Position numbers and translations under genes: made by a program. A DNA stretch of 64,000 bases from Rhodothalassium salexigens DSM 2132 (GTDB lineage Bacteria; Pseudomonadota; Alphaproteobacteria; Sphingomonadales; Rhodothalassiaceae). Under the pieces are notes generated by a model. The model was not told where the DNA came from and searched no databases. It saw only the letters and a program-made list of their open reading frames with translations. Positions 28,430 to 36,453 of this stretch are shown in pieces (positions within the stretch are counted from its first letter, which is position 1; each line of letters opens with the position of its first letter). The stretch spans positions 248,001-312,000 of the forward strand of contig NZ_SLXO01000002.1 of assembly GCF_004341375.1 (NCBI RefSeq). The letters are read 5' to 3'.

Positions 28430-29421
28430 GGCCGCGCCCTCCCCTCGCCGGTCCCCTGGCCCGATCCCTGGCCCAAGCCCTGGCCCAAGCCCTGGCCGGA
28501 CCGGGCGCGGGCTTCCCGGCGCCGCGCGAGGCGAAAGCGCGCCGCCACCACCCCTTGAGCCACCAGCCCCCGGCGCGGTGCGGCGACCAGGCTGATCAGC
28601 AGCAGCGCGCCTGCGGTCATGACGATGGCGCCGCCGGTGGGCAGATCGTCGAGCACCGCCGAAGCACCGGCGCCGACCGCCCCGGCGCCGGCGCCGAACA
28701 GGGCCGCGAGCGCGGTCATGGCCCCCAACCGGTCGGTCCAGAACCGCGCCGCCGCCGGGGGCAGGATGACGATGGCGACGATCAGGATCAGGCCGACGGT
28801 CTTGAGCCCCAGCGCCACCACCAACAGCAACAGCGCCATCAGCCCCAGGTCGAGCGCGCGCACCGGATAGCCCATGGCGCCGGCAAACGCGGCGTCGAAG
28901 GTGAGCAGGCGAAACTCCTTGAACAGCCCCAGACCGACCAAGGCCACCAGCAGCGCCATGACCGCGATGGTGCCGGCCTCGCGCGCGCTGATCGCCGCGG
29001 TGGTGCCGAGCAGAAAGCTGTCGAGCCCGGCCTGGCCGCTGACCTGGAGCGACTGCACCACCGACAGCAAAACCGCCCCCAGGCCGAAGAACACCGCCAA
29101 CGCGGTGGCGATGGCGGTGTCTTCGCTGAGCCGGGTCTGGCTGGCGATCCACGAGATCATCACCGTGGCGAGCGCGCCCGACAGCGCCGCACCCGACAAC
29201 AGGATCGCCAGATTGCGGCCGTCGAAGCCGAACGCCAGGGCGACCAGAAACCCCCCGGCGATGCCCGGCAGGGCGGCGTGGCCGATGGCGTCGGAGACCA
29301 GGCTGCGCTTGTGCAACAGCGCGAACGTGCCGGCGACCGCACCGGCGGCGCCCAGCAGCGTGGCGGCCAGCAGCACCACGGCGGTGTTATAGCTGGACAG
29401 AAGGCGGACGATCTCGGCCAT
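28426..29421 (-). CDS. Metal ABC transporter permease (Mn/Zn type), first subunit
   Basis: 331 residues, ABC-3 family permease with about eight to nine membrane segments. Signatures: ALLHKRSLVSDAIGHAALPGIAGGF near residue 40 and LKTVGLILIVAIVILPPAAARFWTDR in the second half. ATG 29421 lies 4 bp after the ATPase stop, so it is tightly coupled. The C-terminus carries an unusual ~45-residue Arg/Gly/Gln tail including GQGLGQGLGQGSGQGTG, encoded by 12-bp tandem repeats and not part of the family. The tail ends exactly where the next gene's GTG start overlaps. Confidence 0.9.
   Translation of the reverse strand: MAEIVRLLSSYNTAVVLLAATLLGAAGAVAGTFALLHKRSLVSDAIGHAALPGIAGGFLVALAFGFDGRNLAILLSGAALSGALATVMISWIASQTRLSEDTAIATALAVFFGLGAVLLSVVQSLQVSGQAGLDSFLLGTTAAISAREAGTIAVMALLVALVGLGLFKEFRLLTFDAAFAGAMGYPVRALDLGLMALLLLVVALGLKTVGLILIVAIVILPPAAARFWTDRLGAMTALAALFGAGAGAVGAGASAVLDDLPTGGAIVMTAGALLLISLVAAPRRGLVAQGVVAARFRLARRREARARSGQGLGQGLGQGSGQGTGEGRARP
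28455..28500 (-). repeat. 12-bp tandem repeat in the permease C-terminal tail
   Basis: Three full units and a partial one of a CCTGGCCCAAGC-like 12-mer (28455-28466, 28467-28478, 28479-28490, then partial). They encode GQGL/GQGS repeats in the minus-strand permease. The unit preserves frame. Confidence 0.75.
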
Positions 29422-29425
29422 CGGC

Positions 29426-30160
29426 TCAGTCCACCACCGCCGTGGCGCCGCCGGGCAGCACCGCCATGTGGCCGCCATAGGTCTGTTGCAGATTGGCGAC
29501 GGTGAACGTCTCGCTCATCGGCCCGGCGGCGACCAGGCGGGTGTTGAGCAGCATCAGATGGTCGAAATATTCGGGCACCGTGCGCAGGTCGTGGTGGACC
29601 ACGAACACCGAGCGCCCCTCGTCTTTCAAATCCTGCAACACGCCGATGATGGTGCGTTCGGTCTTGGCGTCGACGCCGGCCAGGGGTTCGTCCATCAGGT
29701 AGAGGTCGGCGTCCTGGGCGAGCGCGCGGGCCAGGAACACCCGCTGTTGCTGGCCGCCCGAAAGCTGGCCGATCTGGCGGTCGGCATAATCGGCGAGCCC
29801 CATGCGGTCGAGATAGCCGAACGCCTGCCGGCGGTGCTTGGCGCGCACCGGCCACAACCAGCCGATGCGCCGGTACAACCCCATGGTCACCACGTCGAGC
29901 GCACTGACCGGAAAATCCCAATCCACGCTGGTGCGCTGGGGCACATAGCCGACCACGCTGCGGTTGCTGCGCGCCGACTTGCCGAACAGGGCGATCTCGC
30001 CCGCCGTCGCCGATACCTGCCCCATGACCGCCTTGATGAAGGTGGACTTGCCCGCGCCATTGGGCCCGACCACGGCGACGAGCCCGCCCGGCGGCGCGGT
30101 GTAGGAGACGTCTTCAAGCGCCGGCTTGCCGCCATAGGTGACGGTCAGGCCGTCGACCAT
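29426..30160 (-). CDS. Metal ABC transporter ATP-binding protein
   Basis: 244 residues, with all ABC motifs: Walker A GPNGAGKST near residue 33, Q-loop VPQRTSVDWDFPVSA (the W-D-F-P-V-S stretch is typical of Mn/Zn importers), signature LSGGQQQR, Walker B LYLMDEPLAGVD and the switch His in FVVHHDL. It energises uptake through the two permeases encoded downstream. It starts 44 bp after the binding-protein gene. The ATG at 30160 is used. In-frame codons upstream contain no ATG, GTG or TTG. Confidence 0.93.
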   Translation of the reverse strand: MVDGLTVTYGGKPALEDVSYTAPPGGLVAVVGPNGAGKSTFIKAVMGQVSATAGEIALFGKSARSNRSVVGYVPQRTSVDWDFPVSALDVVTMGLYRRIGWLWPVRAKHRRQAFGYLDRMGLADYADRQIGQLSGGQQQRVFLARALAQDADLYLMDEPLAGVDAKTERTIIGVLQDLKDEGRSVFVVHHDLRTVPEYFDHLMLLNTRLVAAGPMSETFTVANLQQTYGGHMAVLPGGATAVVD

Positions 30161-30204
30161 GAGCGGCGGCGTGTCCAGATGGCGGCGGGTGATCGGCGTC
30201 GATC

Positions 30205-31299
30205 TTAAAATGGCGGTGTCTCCTGCGTGGCCGCCTCGGCGGACGGGGTGGCGGATGGACCAGCGGGCGGACCAGCGGACCGGGCACCGGCCGGGGCGGC
30301 GCCGGGCGCCGCCGCTTCGCTGCCTTGACGCCAGGCGCCGAAGCCGCCCTCGGGCGGGGCGCCGCCGAGCGCGCGGGCGATGGTGGTGCCGTTATGGTCC
30401 AACATGCCCACATACGTCCCCAGATAGGTGCCCGGTTCGCCCATGGCATCGGAAAACAGCTTCCCCCCCAGCACCACATCGTGGCCGCGCGCCGCCGCGC
30501 CCTCGATCAGCGCGGTGACATTGCGGTCGGACACCGAGGTCTCGGCGAACACCGCGGCGAGATCGCGCTCGACGATCAGGCGCACCAGCCGCTCGATATC
30601 CTTGAGCCCGGCCTCGGTCTCGGTGGACGTGCCCTGCACGCCCTCGACCTGGATCTGATAGGCGCGGCCGAAATAGGCGAAGGCGTCGTGGGCGGTGATC
30701 AACACCCGCCGGCGCTCGGGCACGCCGGCCATCACCTGGCTCACATAGGCGTCGAGCGCGCCCAGCTCGGCGAAATAGGCGTCGGCGCGGGCGCGGATGG
30801 CGTCGGCCTCGTCGGGCGCCAGACGCACCAGCGCCGCCACCCCGGCGCCGAGCGCGGTGCGCCACAACCCCACGTCCATCCACAGATGCGGGTCGCGTTT
30901 GTTGTCGGCGTCCTGCAGCAAGCGCTCGGGCGGCAGATGGTCGATCAGCGCCACCTGCGCCGAGCGCCGGCCGAGCCGCCGGATCGCCCCGGCCATCTTC
31001 GACTCGAGCGTCTGACCGGTCCAGACGATCAGATCGGCCCGGGTCAGGGCGAGAATATCGCTGCGCGTCGGCCGGTAGAGGTGCGGATCGACGCCCGGTC
31101 CCATCAGGCTGGTCACCCGTAGGGCGTCGCCGGCGATGCGCGCCAGCGGCTCGCCGATCTGCGCGATGGTCGCCACCACACGCGGCTTTTCGGCCGGTTC
31201 CTGCGCCCCGACCACGGTGGTGCACAGCAGGGTGACGAGGGCTGCGACCGCCACGGATCGGGCGGCGGCGGCCAAAGCGGATAGGGGTAAGACGGTCAT
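30205..31299 (-). CDS. Periplasmic Mn/Zn-binding protein of the ABC importer (TroA/ZnuA family)
   Basis: 364 residues with a signal peptide (hydrophobic AVAALVTLLCTTVVGAQ). Cluster 9 metal-binding protein features: His in GPGVDPHLYRPTRSD, His in RDPHLWMDVGLW, Glu in AVFAETSVSDRNV and Asp in LGGKLFSDAMGEPGTYLGTYVGM. The last block, ending in GMLDHN, resembles manganese/iron-type (MntC, SitA, TroA) proteins more than strict ZnuA, and there is no His-rich loop. The C-terminal ~60 residues are Ala/Pro/Gly low complexity. First gene of the operon. The order binding protein, ATPase, permease, permease is complete. Confidence 0.9.
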   Translation of the reverse strand: MTVLPLSALAAAARSVAVAALVTLLCTTVVGAQEPAEKPRVVATIAQIGEPLARIAGDALRVTSLMGPGVDPHLYRPTRSDILALTRADLIVWTGQTLESKMAGAIRRLGRRSAQVALIDHLPPERLLQDADNKRDPHLWMDVGLWRTALGAGVAALVRLAPDEADAIRARADAYFAELGALDAYVSQVMAGVPERRRVLITAHDAFAYFGRAYQIQVEGVQGTSTETEAGLKDIERLVRLIVERDLAAVFAETSVSDRNVTALIEGAAARGHDVVLGGKLFSDAMGEPGTYLGTYVGMLDHNGTTIARALGGAPPEGGFGAWRQGSEAAAPGAAPAGARSAGPPAGPSATPSAEAATQETPPF

Positions 31300-31322
31300 C
31301 CCGACAAGGTCGACAAAAACCC

Positions 31323-31335
31323 CTTGAAATTCAAG
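31323..31335. promoter_or_regulatory. Palindrome upstream of the metal-importer operon
   Basis: CTTGAA-A-TTCAAG, 6-bp perfect arms around one base, lies 24 bp upstream of the binding-protein ATG in a local AT-rich patch. Position and symmetry fit an operator for a metal regulator (Fur/Mur, Zur or MntR type), but it does not obviously match any consensus that I know. Confidence 0.4.
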
Positions 31336-31402
31336 TCAAGCGCGGTATCTCGGCCAAACGACCTGATGGTGTTCCACGGCTTTAGAAGGACCCTCAAAGC
31401 CC

Positions 31403-31534
31403 ATGGGCCTGCGCGAAGTGACATATCCGGGGGGAACCGGGGCTCGGCGGGTGGTCCGCCTGGGCACCGACCGCGGCTATTGGCGCTGGCGGCTCATGGT
31501 GCTTGATATGACGTGTTCGACCGCGGGTCGCTGA
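31403..31534 (+). other. Candidate leader peptide ORF and attenuator upstream of the decarboxylase gene
   Basis: A 43-codon frame (ATG 31403, TGA 31532-31534) lies in the 300-bp leader before the PLP decarboxylase gene, with GAAGGA about 12 bases upstream of the ATG. The peptide is Arg-rich with a WRWR stretch near its middle. Its end overlaps two mutually exclusive hairpins: CGACC/GGTCG (31518-31522 with 31526-31530) and GCGGG/CCCGC (31523-31527 with 31544-31548). Ornithine decarboxylase leaders in Proteobacteria are known to be controlled by RNA structure, and in enterobacteria by an arrest peptide. Whether this frame is translated is unknown. The rest of the gap (31336-31402, 31549-31599) shows nothing else that I can name. 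Confidence 0.35.
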
Positions 31535-31599
31535 TCCACGCGGCCCGCATCCGGCGTTTCGACCGTTTCCGAAACCCGTCGTAGAGCGGACACGTACCC

Positions 31600-32934
31600 A
31601 TGACTCAGTTGTTTGCCGAGGCCGACTGCCGCCGCCAGGAGGCGGGGTCGGGCCTGCTGCCCGTCTATCAAAGCGTCGAGGCGGCGATCGCCGACCATGA
31701 CGGCGAGCGGCCGGTGCCGCTGTTCTATCCCGAAGCACTGGACCGCGCCGCTCAGGCCTTTGTGGGCGCGTTTCGCGGCCATGTGGTCTATGCCGTCAAG
31801 TCGAACCCCGACCCGGTGATCCTGAGCCGCCTGGCCCATGCCGGGGTGACCCGCTTCGATGTGGCGTCGACCGCCGAGGTGGACCTGGTCCAGCGCAGCG
31901 TGCCGGCGGCCCACCTCGCGTTCATGCACCCGGTCAAGCCGCGCTCGGCGATCGCCCGGGCCTATGCCGCCGGCGTGCGCACCTTCGCGCTCGACAGCGC
32001 TGCTGAACTGGCCAAGATCGACGCCGCCACCGGCGGCGCGCGCGACCTGACCCTGTTCGTCCGGCTCGGCTGCGACCAGGGCAGCGCGGCCTATGCGCTC
32101 GACACCAAATTCGGCATCGCCGGGGCCGAGGCGGTCGACCTGGTGGCGCGCACCGCCACGGTGGCCCAGCGGCTCGGGCTCACCTTCCATGTGGGCAGCC
32201 AGTGCATGGAGCCGCAAGCCTATGCCCGCGCCATCGCCATGGCCGCCGACGTCGCGGCACGGGCGGGCACCCCCGTCGACGCGCTCGACGTGGGCGGCGG
32301 CTTCCCGGCCCCTTATCCGGGCATGACGCCGCCGCCGCTCGCCGCCTATATGGACGCCATCCACGGCGCGGTCGACGCCCACGGCCTGGGCCGGGCGCAT
32401 CTGGCCTGCGAGCCCGGCCGGGCGCTGGTGGCGGCGGCGGGGTCGGTGCTGGCGCGGGTCGAACTGCGCAAGGGCGACCGGCTCTATCTCAACGACGGCA
32501 CCTATGGCTCGCTGTTCGACGCCGGACGCACGGTCGGCTGGCGCTTCCCGACCCGGCTGGTCGGCCGGGAAAGCGCGGCCGAGGCGCGGGCGTTCAGCTT
32601 CTTCGGCCCCACCTGCGACAGCCTGGACGCCATGGCCGGCCCGTTTCACCTGCCCGACGATGTGGACGAAGGCGACTGGATCGAAATCGGCCAACTGGGC
32701 GCCTATGGCACCGCCCTGCGCACCGCCTTCAACGGCTTCACCGCCGAGGCGCTGGTGGCGATCGACGCGCGCGCCCAAGCCGCCCGTCCGCCCCATCAGC
32801 CCCAAACCGGCCAGGTCCAGACCGGCCAGCCCCCCATGACCGTGCACCCGGTGGCGGCCTTCCCGGTGGCCGCCTACCCCGAAGCGGACGCCCCCCGGCC
32901 CGACATGCCCCTGCCCGCGGTGGCGGCGGAATGA
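31600..32934 (+). CDS. Ornithine/lysine decarboxylase, PLP fold III
   Basis: 444 residues, alanine-racemase-fold decarboxylase of the eukaryotic-ODC type. PLP Lys67 is in VVYAVKSNPDPVIL. Other motifs are the HVGSQCMEPQAYARA strand, the glycine loop DVGGGFPAPYPG, CEPGRALVA, and the active-site Cys in FFGPTCDSLDAMAGPF. It makes putrescine (or cadaverine) from ornithine (or lysine). The catalytic domain ends near residue 385, and a ~60-residue Pro/Ala/Gln tail follows that most homologues lack. First gene of a polyamine operon, 46 bp before the DHS-like gene. Confidence 0.9.
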   Translation: MTQLFAEADCRRQEAGSGLLPVYQSVEAAIADHDGERPVPLFYPEALDRAAQAFVGAFRGHVVYAVKSNPDPVILSRLAHAGVTRFDVASTAEVDLVQRSVPAAHLAFMHPVKPRSAIARAYAAGVRTFALDSAAELAKIDAATGGARDLTLFVRLGCDQGSAAYALDTKFGIAGAEAVDLVARTATVAQRLGLTFHVGSQCMEPQAYARAIAMAADVAARAGTPVDALDVGGGFPAPYPGMTPPPLAAYMDAIHGAVDAHGLGRAHLACEPGRALVAAAGSVLARVELRKGDRLYLNDGTYGSLFDAGRTVGWRFPTRLVGRESAAEARAFSFFGPTCDSLDAMAGPFHLPDDVDEGDWIEIGQLGAYGTALRTAFNGFTAEALVAIDARAQAARPPHQPQTGQVQTGQPPMTVHPVAAFPVAAYPEADAPRPDMPLPAVAAE

Positions 32935-32980
32935 CCGCCGCTGCCCCCCACCGACCCGATCACTGACAGGACCCAAGCCC

Positions 32981-34027
32981 ATGACGCCCACCAACCGCAA
33001 GGCGGCGCTGCTTTCCACCCCGGTCGAGCATATCGACATCACCCAAATCGACGCCCGGCCGCTGCTCGACGCCATGGGGCACATGTCGTTCACCAGCCGC
33101 GACCTGGCGCGCGCCGGCCAGATCTTCGAGACCATGCTGGGCGACCCGGCGTGCAGCGTGATCCTGACGCTGGCGGGCTCGACCTCGGCCGGCGGCTGCA
33201 TGCATGTCTATCGCGACATGGTGAAGTACGGCATGGTCGACGCCATCGTCGCCACCGGCGCGTCGATCGTCGACATGGACTTCTTCGAGGCCCTGGGCTT
33301 CCGCCACTATCAGGGCAGCGCCGAGGTCGACGACAATGAGATGCGCGGCCTCTACATCGACCGCATCTACGACACCTTCATCGACGAGGAAGAGCTTCAG
33401 GTCTGCGACGCCACGATCAAGGAGATCGCCGACGCGCTGGCGCCCGGCGCCTATTCCTCGCGCGCGTTCATCGCCGAGATGGGCCGCTGGCTGAAGGCCA
33501 ACGCCAAAAAGCCCGGCAGCCTGATCGAAACCGCCTATGACCACGGCGTGCCGATCTTCTGCCCGGCGTTCACCGACAGTTCGGCGGGCTTCGGGCTGGT
33601 CAAGCACCGGGTCGAGCGCCTGGCCGCCAAGGCCCAGCCGATCACCATCGACTCGATTGCCGATTTCCACGAGTTGACCGAGGTCAAGATCAAGGCCGGC
33701 ACCACCGGGCTGATGATGATCGGCGGCGGCGTGCCGAAGAATTTCGTCCAGGACACCGTGGTGTGCGCCGAAATCCTCGGTCAAGAGGTGGACATGCACA
33801 AATATGCGGTGCAGATCACCGTGGCCGATGTGCGCGACGGCGCCTGCTCGTCCTCGACGCTGAAGGAAGCGTCCAGTTGGGGCAAGGTGGAAACCGCGCA
33901 GGAACAGATGGTCTATGCCGAAGCCGGCAGCGTGATCCCGCTGCTCGCCTCGGCCGCCTACCACAAGGGTCTGGGCGAACAGCGACCCCGGCGCCGCTTC
34001 GCCGAGCTGTTTCAAGCCCGGTCCTGA
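32981..34027 (+). CDS. Deoxyhypusine-synthase-like protein (probable polyamine aminobutyl/aminopropyl transferase)
   Basis: 348 residues of the deoxyhypusine synthase fold. Visible: NAD-binding LTLAGSTSAGGCMHVYRDMV, IVATGASIVDMDFFEALGFRH, VPIFCPAFTDSSAGFGLVKH, and the catalytic lysine K302 in LKEASSWGKVETA, equivalent to the active-site Lys of true DHS (motif SWGK). Bacteria lack eIF5A, so such homologues are believed to make polyamines, typically homospermidine from putrescine or spermidine, by the same dehydrogenation/transfer chemistry. Neighbouring ODC and agmatinase-family genes support a polyamine role. The actual acceptor cannot be read from sequence. Confidence 0.86.
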   Translation: MTPTNRKAALLSTPVEHIDITQIDARPLLDAMGHMSFTSRDLARAGQIFETMLGDPACSVILTLAGSTSAGGCMHVYRDMVKYGMVDAIVATGASIVDMDFFEALGFRHYQGSAEVDDNEMRGLYIDRIYDTFIDEEELQVCDATIKEIADALAPGAYSSRAFIAEMGRWLKANAKKPGSLIETAYDHGVPIFCPAFTDSSAGFGLVKHRVERLAAKAQPITIDSIADFHELTEVKIKAGTTGLMMIGGGVPKNFVQDTVVCAEILGQEVDMHKYAVQITVADVRDGACSSSTLKEASSWGKVETAQEQMVYAEAGSVIPLLASAAYHKGLGEQRPRRRFAELFQARS

Positions 34028-34045
34028 ACCGCCGAAGGGACCCCG

Positions 34046-35062
34046 ATGACCGACGACACCACCGCCGCCCAGACCGACGACGACGCCGAAAGCCCGCTGC
34101 CGCCCTATATGACGGCCGAGGCGGGCTTTCTGGGCCTGCCCGATGCCGACGCCAGCGCGCCCGAGGCCGCGCGCGCGGTGGTGGTGCCGTTCCCGATCGA
34201 GCGCAGCGTGTCCTATGGCGGCGGCACCGCACGCGGGCCGGACGCGATCCGGCTCGCCTCGCACCAGGTCGAGCTGTTCGACGAGAGCTATTGGTGCGAG
34301 CCCGTGCACCGCTATGGCGTCGCCACGGTGGAGCCGCCGCGCGTGCCCGGCGATCTGAGCCAGATGGTCGACGAATTGGCGACGCTGACCGGCCAGATCC
34401 TGGACGCCGGGCGCTTTCCGCTGATCCTGGGCGGCGAGCATTCGCTGACCCCGGGGCCGGTGCGCGCGGCAGCGGCGCGCCACCCGGGCCTGATGGTGGT
34501 GCAGATCGACGCCCATGCCGACCTGCGCGACGGCTATGAGGACGAGCCCTACAGCCACGCCGCAGCCATGCGCCGGTGCCTCGACGACCCGGGCGTGAGC
34601 CTGGTGGCCGCCGGCATCCGCAACATCTCGGCCGAGGAAATCCCGTTTCTGGAGGCCAACCGCCACCGCATCGCCATTCACTGGGCCAAAGACAAGGCGC
34701 GCTGGTCGGCGGCCGACATCGCCGACGCGGTGCGCGGCAAGCCGGTCTATCTGACCGTCGACCTGGACGGCTTCGACAGCAGCCTGATGCCCGCCACCGG
34801 CACGCCCGAGCCCGGCGGGTTGATGTGGGACGAGGTGGTCGCGATCGTCCGCGCGGTCGCCGGCGCCGGCACCATCGTCGGCGCCGATGTGGTCGAACTG
34901 GCGCCCATCGACGGCCTGCACGCGCCCGACTTCCTGGCCGCCAAGCTCAGCTACACGATCCTCACCGCCGCCCTGCTCGGCCCGCCGCCCGCCACGCCAT
35001 CCGCACATGAGCCAGCACATGAGGGGCCAGCACCTGGGGGGCCAGCAGCCGCGACCGACTGA
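34046..35062 (+). CDS. Agmatinase/ureohydrolase family protein (SpeB-like)
   Basis: 338 residues. The dinuclear Mn site of ureohydrolases is complete: GGEHSLTPGPV (His), QIDAHADLRDGYEDEPYSHA (Asp, His, Asp) and TVDLDGFDSSLMPATGTP (Asp, Asp). The family hydrolyses guanidino compounds to urea plus an amine (agmatine, guanidinobutyrate, proclavaminate, aminopropylagmatine, formiminoglutamate for relatives). It follows the DHS-like gene by 18 bp, so it is translationally close. No arginine decarboxylase gene is in the operon, so its substrate may come from elsewhere or from the DHS-like enzyme. The C-terminus has a ~20-residue Pro/Ala/Gly tail. Confidence 0.87.
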   Translation: MTDDTTAAQTDDDAESPLPPYMTAEAGFLGLPDADASAPEAARAVVVPFPIERSVSYGGGTARGPDAIRLASHQVELFDESYWCEPVHRYGVATVEPPRVPGDLSQMVDELATLTGQILDAGRFPLILGGEHSLTPGPVRAAAARHPGLMVVQIDAHADLRDGYEDEPYSHAAAMRRCLDDPGVSLVAAGIRNISAEEIPFLEANRHRIAIHWAKDKARWSAADIADAVRGKPVYLTVDLDGFDSSLMPATGTPEPGGLMWDEVVAIVRAVAGAGTIVGADVVELAPIDGLHAPDFLAAKLSYTILTAALLGPPPATPSAHEPAHEGPAPGGPAAATD

Positions 35063-35224
35063 CCGCCCGCAGCCGCCCCGTCCCGCTGCCCCGGCTCGCC
35101 GGCCCGTGCCGCCACCCCGGCTCGCTGGCGGGATCGCGGCGTGGCTGCGGCCTTGCCAGGGCGCAGCGGCGCGGGCAAAGCTGGGTGCTCATCCGACCCG
35201 ATAATCATAACAGGAGGCTTCCCC

Positions 35225-36286
35225 ATGGCCCGCCCAATCCTGGCCCTGACCGCCGCTGCGGCCGCTCTGGCGCTGTCGCTGTCCGGCGCCGCGCGCGACC
35301 ATCAGTCCCACCACCACAAGGACCAGGCAATGACCGACCCCACCCCGTACGCCTTCGCGATCCATGGCGGCGCCGGGACCATCACCCGCGACAAGCTGAC
35401 CGCTGACCTGGAAGCCGACTATCGCGCCAAGCTCGGCGAGGCGCTGGCCGCCGGCCAAGCGGTGCTGGCGGACGGCGGAGCGGCCACCGACGCGGTGATC
35501 GCCGCCATTCAGGTCATGGAAGACTCGCCGCTGTTCAACGCCGGGCGCGGTGCGGTCTACACCGCCGAGGGACGCAACGCGCTCGACGCCTCGATCATGG
35601 ACGGCCGCACGCTCAACGCCGGCGCGGTCGCCGATATCTCGCGGGTCAAGAGCCCGATCGCCCTGGCGGCCAAGGTGATGACCGACAGCCCGCACGTGAT
35701 GCTGGCCGGCGAAGGCGCCGAACAGTTCGCCCGCGACCAGGGCCAGGAGATGGTCTCGCCGCTCTATTTCTACACCGAACGGCGCTTCCAACAGATCCTT
35801 CAGGTGCGCGGCGAAGACAAGGAAGCGGTGCTGCTGGACCATGACGGCGACGACCGGCCGAGCAAATATGGCACCGTGGGCGCGGTGGCGCTCGACAAGC
35901 ACGGCAATCTGGCCGCCGGCACGTCGACGGGCGGCATGACCAACAAGATGTACGGCCGCATCGGCGACAGCCCGATCATCGGCGCCGGCACCTATGCCAA
36001 CAACGCCTCGTGCGCGGTCTCGGCCACCGGCCACGGCGAGTATTTCATCCGCGCCACGGTCGCACGCGACATCTGCGCGCTGATGGAATATGCCGATCTC
36101 AGCCTGGCCGAAGCGGCCGACCGCCTGGTCATGGACAAGCTGGTCAAGATGGGCGGCGACGGCGGCATCATCTCGGTCGACCATGCCGGCAATGTGGCGC
36201 TGGTGTTCAACACGCCGGGCATGTACCGCGCTTCGGTGCGCGAAGGCGAAGACGCCATCATCGGCATCTACAAGGACGACGACTAA
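35225..36286 (+). CDS. Isoaspartyl peptidase/L-asparaginase, Ntn-hydrolase type, exported
   Basis: 353 residues from ATG 35225, with AGGAGG 7 bases upstream. The N-terminus has a signal-like hydrophobic stretch (ILALTAAAAALALSLSGAA) followed by a His-rich linker. The enzyme part begins FAIHGGAGT near residue 45, contains NAGRGAVYTAEGRNALDASIM, and the autoprocessing nucleophile T217 in SKYGTVGAVALD. GTSTGGMTNKMYGRIGDSPIIGAGTY is the substrate site. The proenzyme cuts itself before T217. It degrades beta-aspartyl dipeptides and asparagine. It is unrelated in fold to the asparaginase at 23 kb. It stands 160 bp after the polyamine operon. Confidence 0.9.
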   Translation: MARPILALTAAAAALALSLSGAARDHQSHHHKDQAMTDPTPYAFAIHGGAGTITRDKLTADLEADYRAKLGEALAAGQAVLADGGAATDAVIAAIQVMEDSPLFNAGRGAVYTAEGRNALDASIMDGRTLNAGAVADISRVKSPIALAAKVMTDSPHVMLAGEGAEQFARDQGQEMVSPLYFYTERRFQQILQVRGEDKEAVLLDHDGDDRPSKYGTVGAVALDKHGNLAAGTSTGGMTNKMYGRIGDSPIIGAGTYANNASCAVSATGHGEYFIRATVARDICALMEYADLSLAEAADRLVMDKLVKMGGDGGIISVDHAGNVALVFNTPGMYRASVREGEDAIIGIYKDDD

Positions 36287-36453
36287 GATCGACCGCGGCG
36301 CCCGGGCCCATGCCCGGCGCCGGCCGCCCCGCTCAGCGCCCCCCGGGCGCGCCGCCAAAGGGCGGGGCCATAGGGCCAAGGGCATAGGCATCGGGCCGAG
36401 AGGACCGCCGCGATTACCCGCCCGGCCCCTGGACCGTCGTGGACGCCGGGCGG

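Noticed and set aside
36287-36453. Possible gene in the GC-rich gap between the isoaspartyl peptidase and the RNA methyltransferase.
   Set aside because: Only repetitive GGCGCCCGGG-like sequence. No start with ribosome site and no credible frame.
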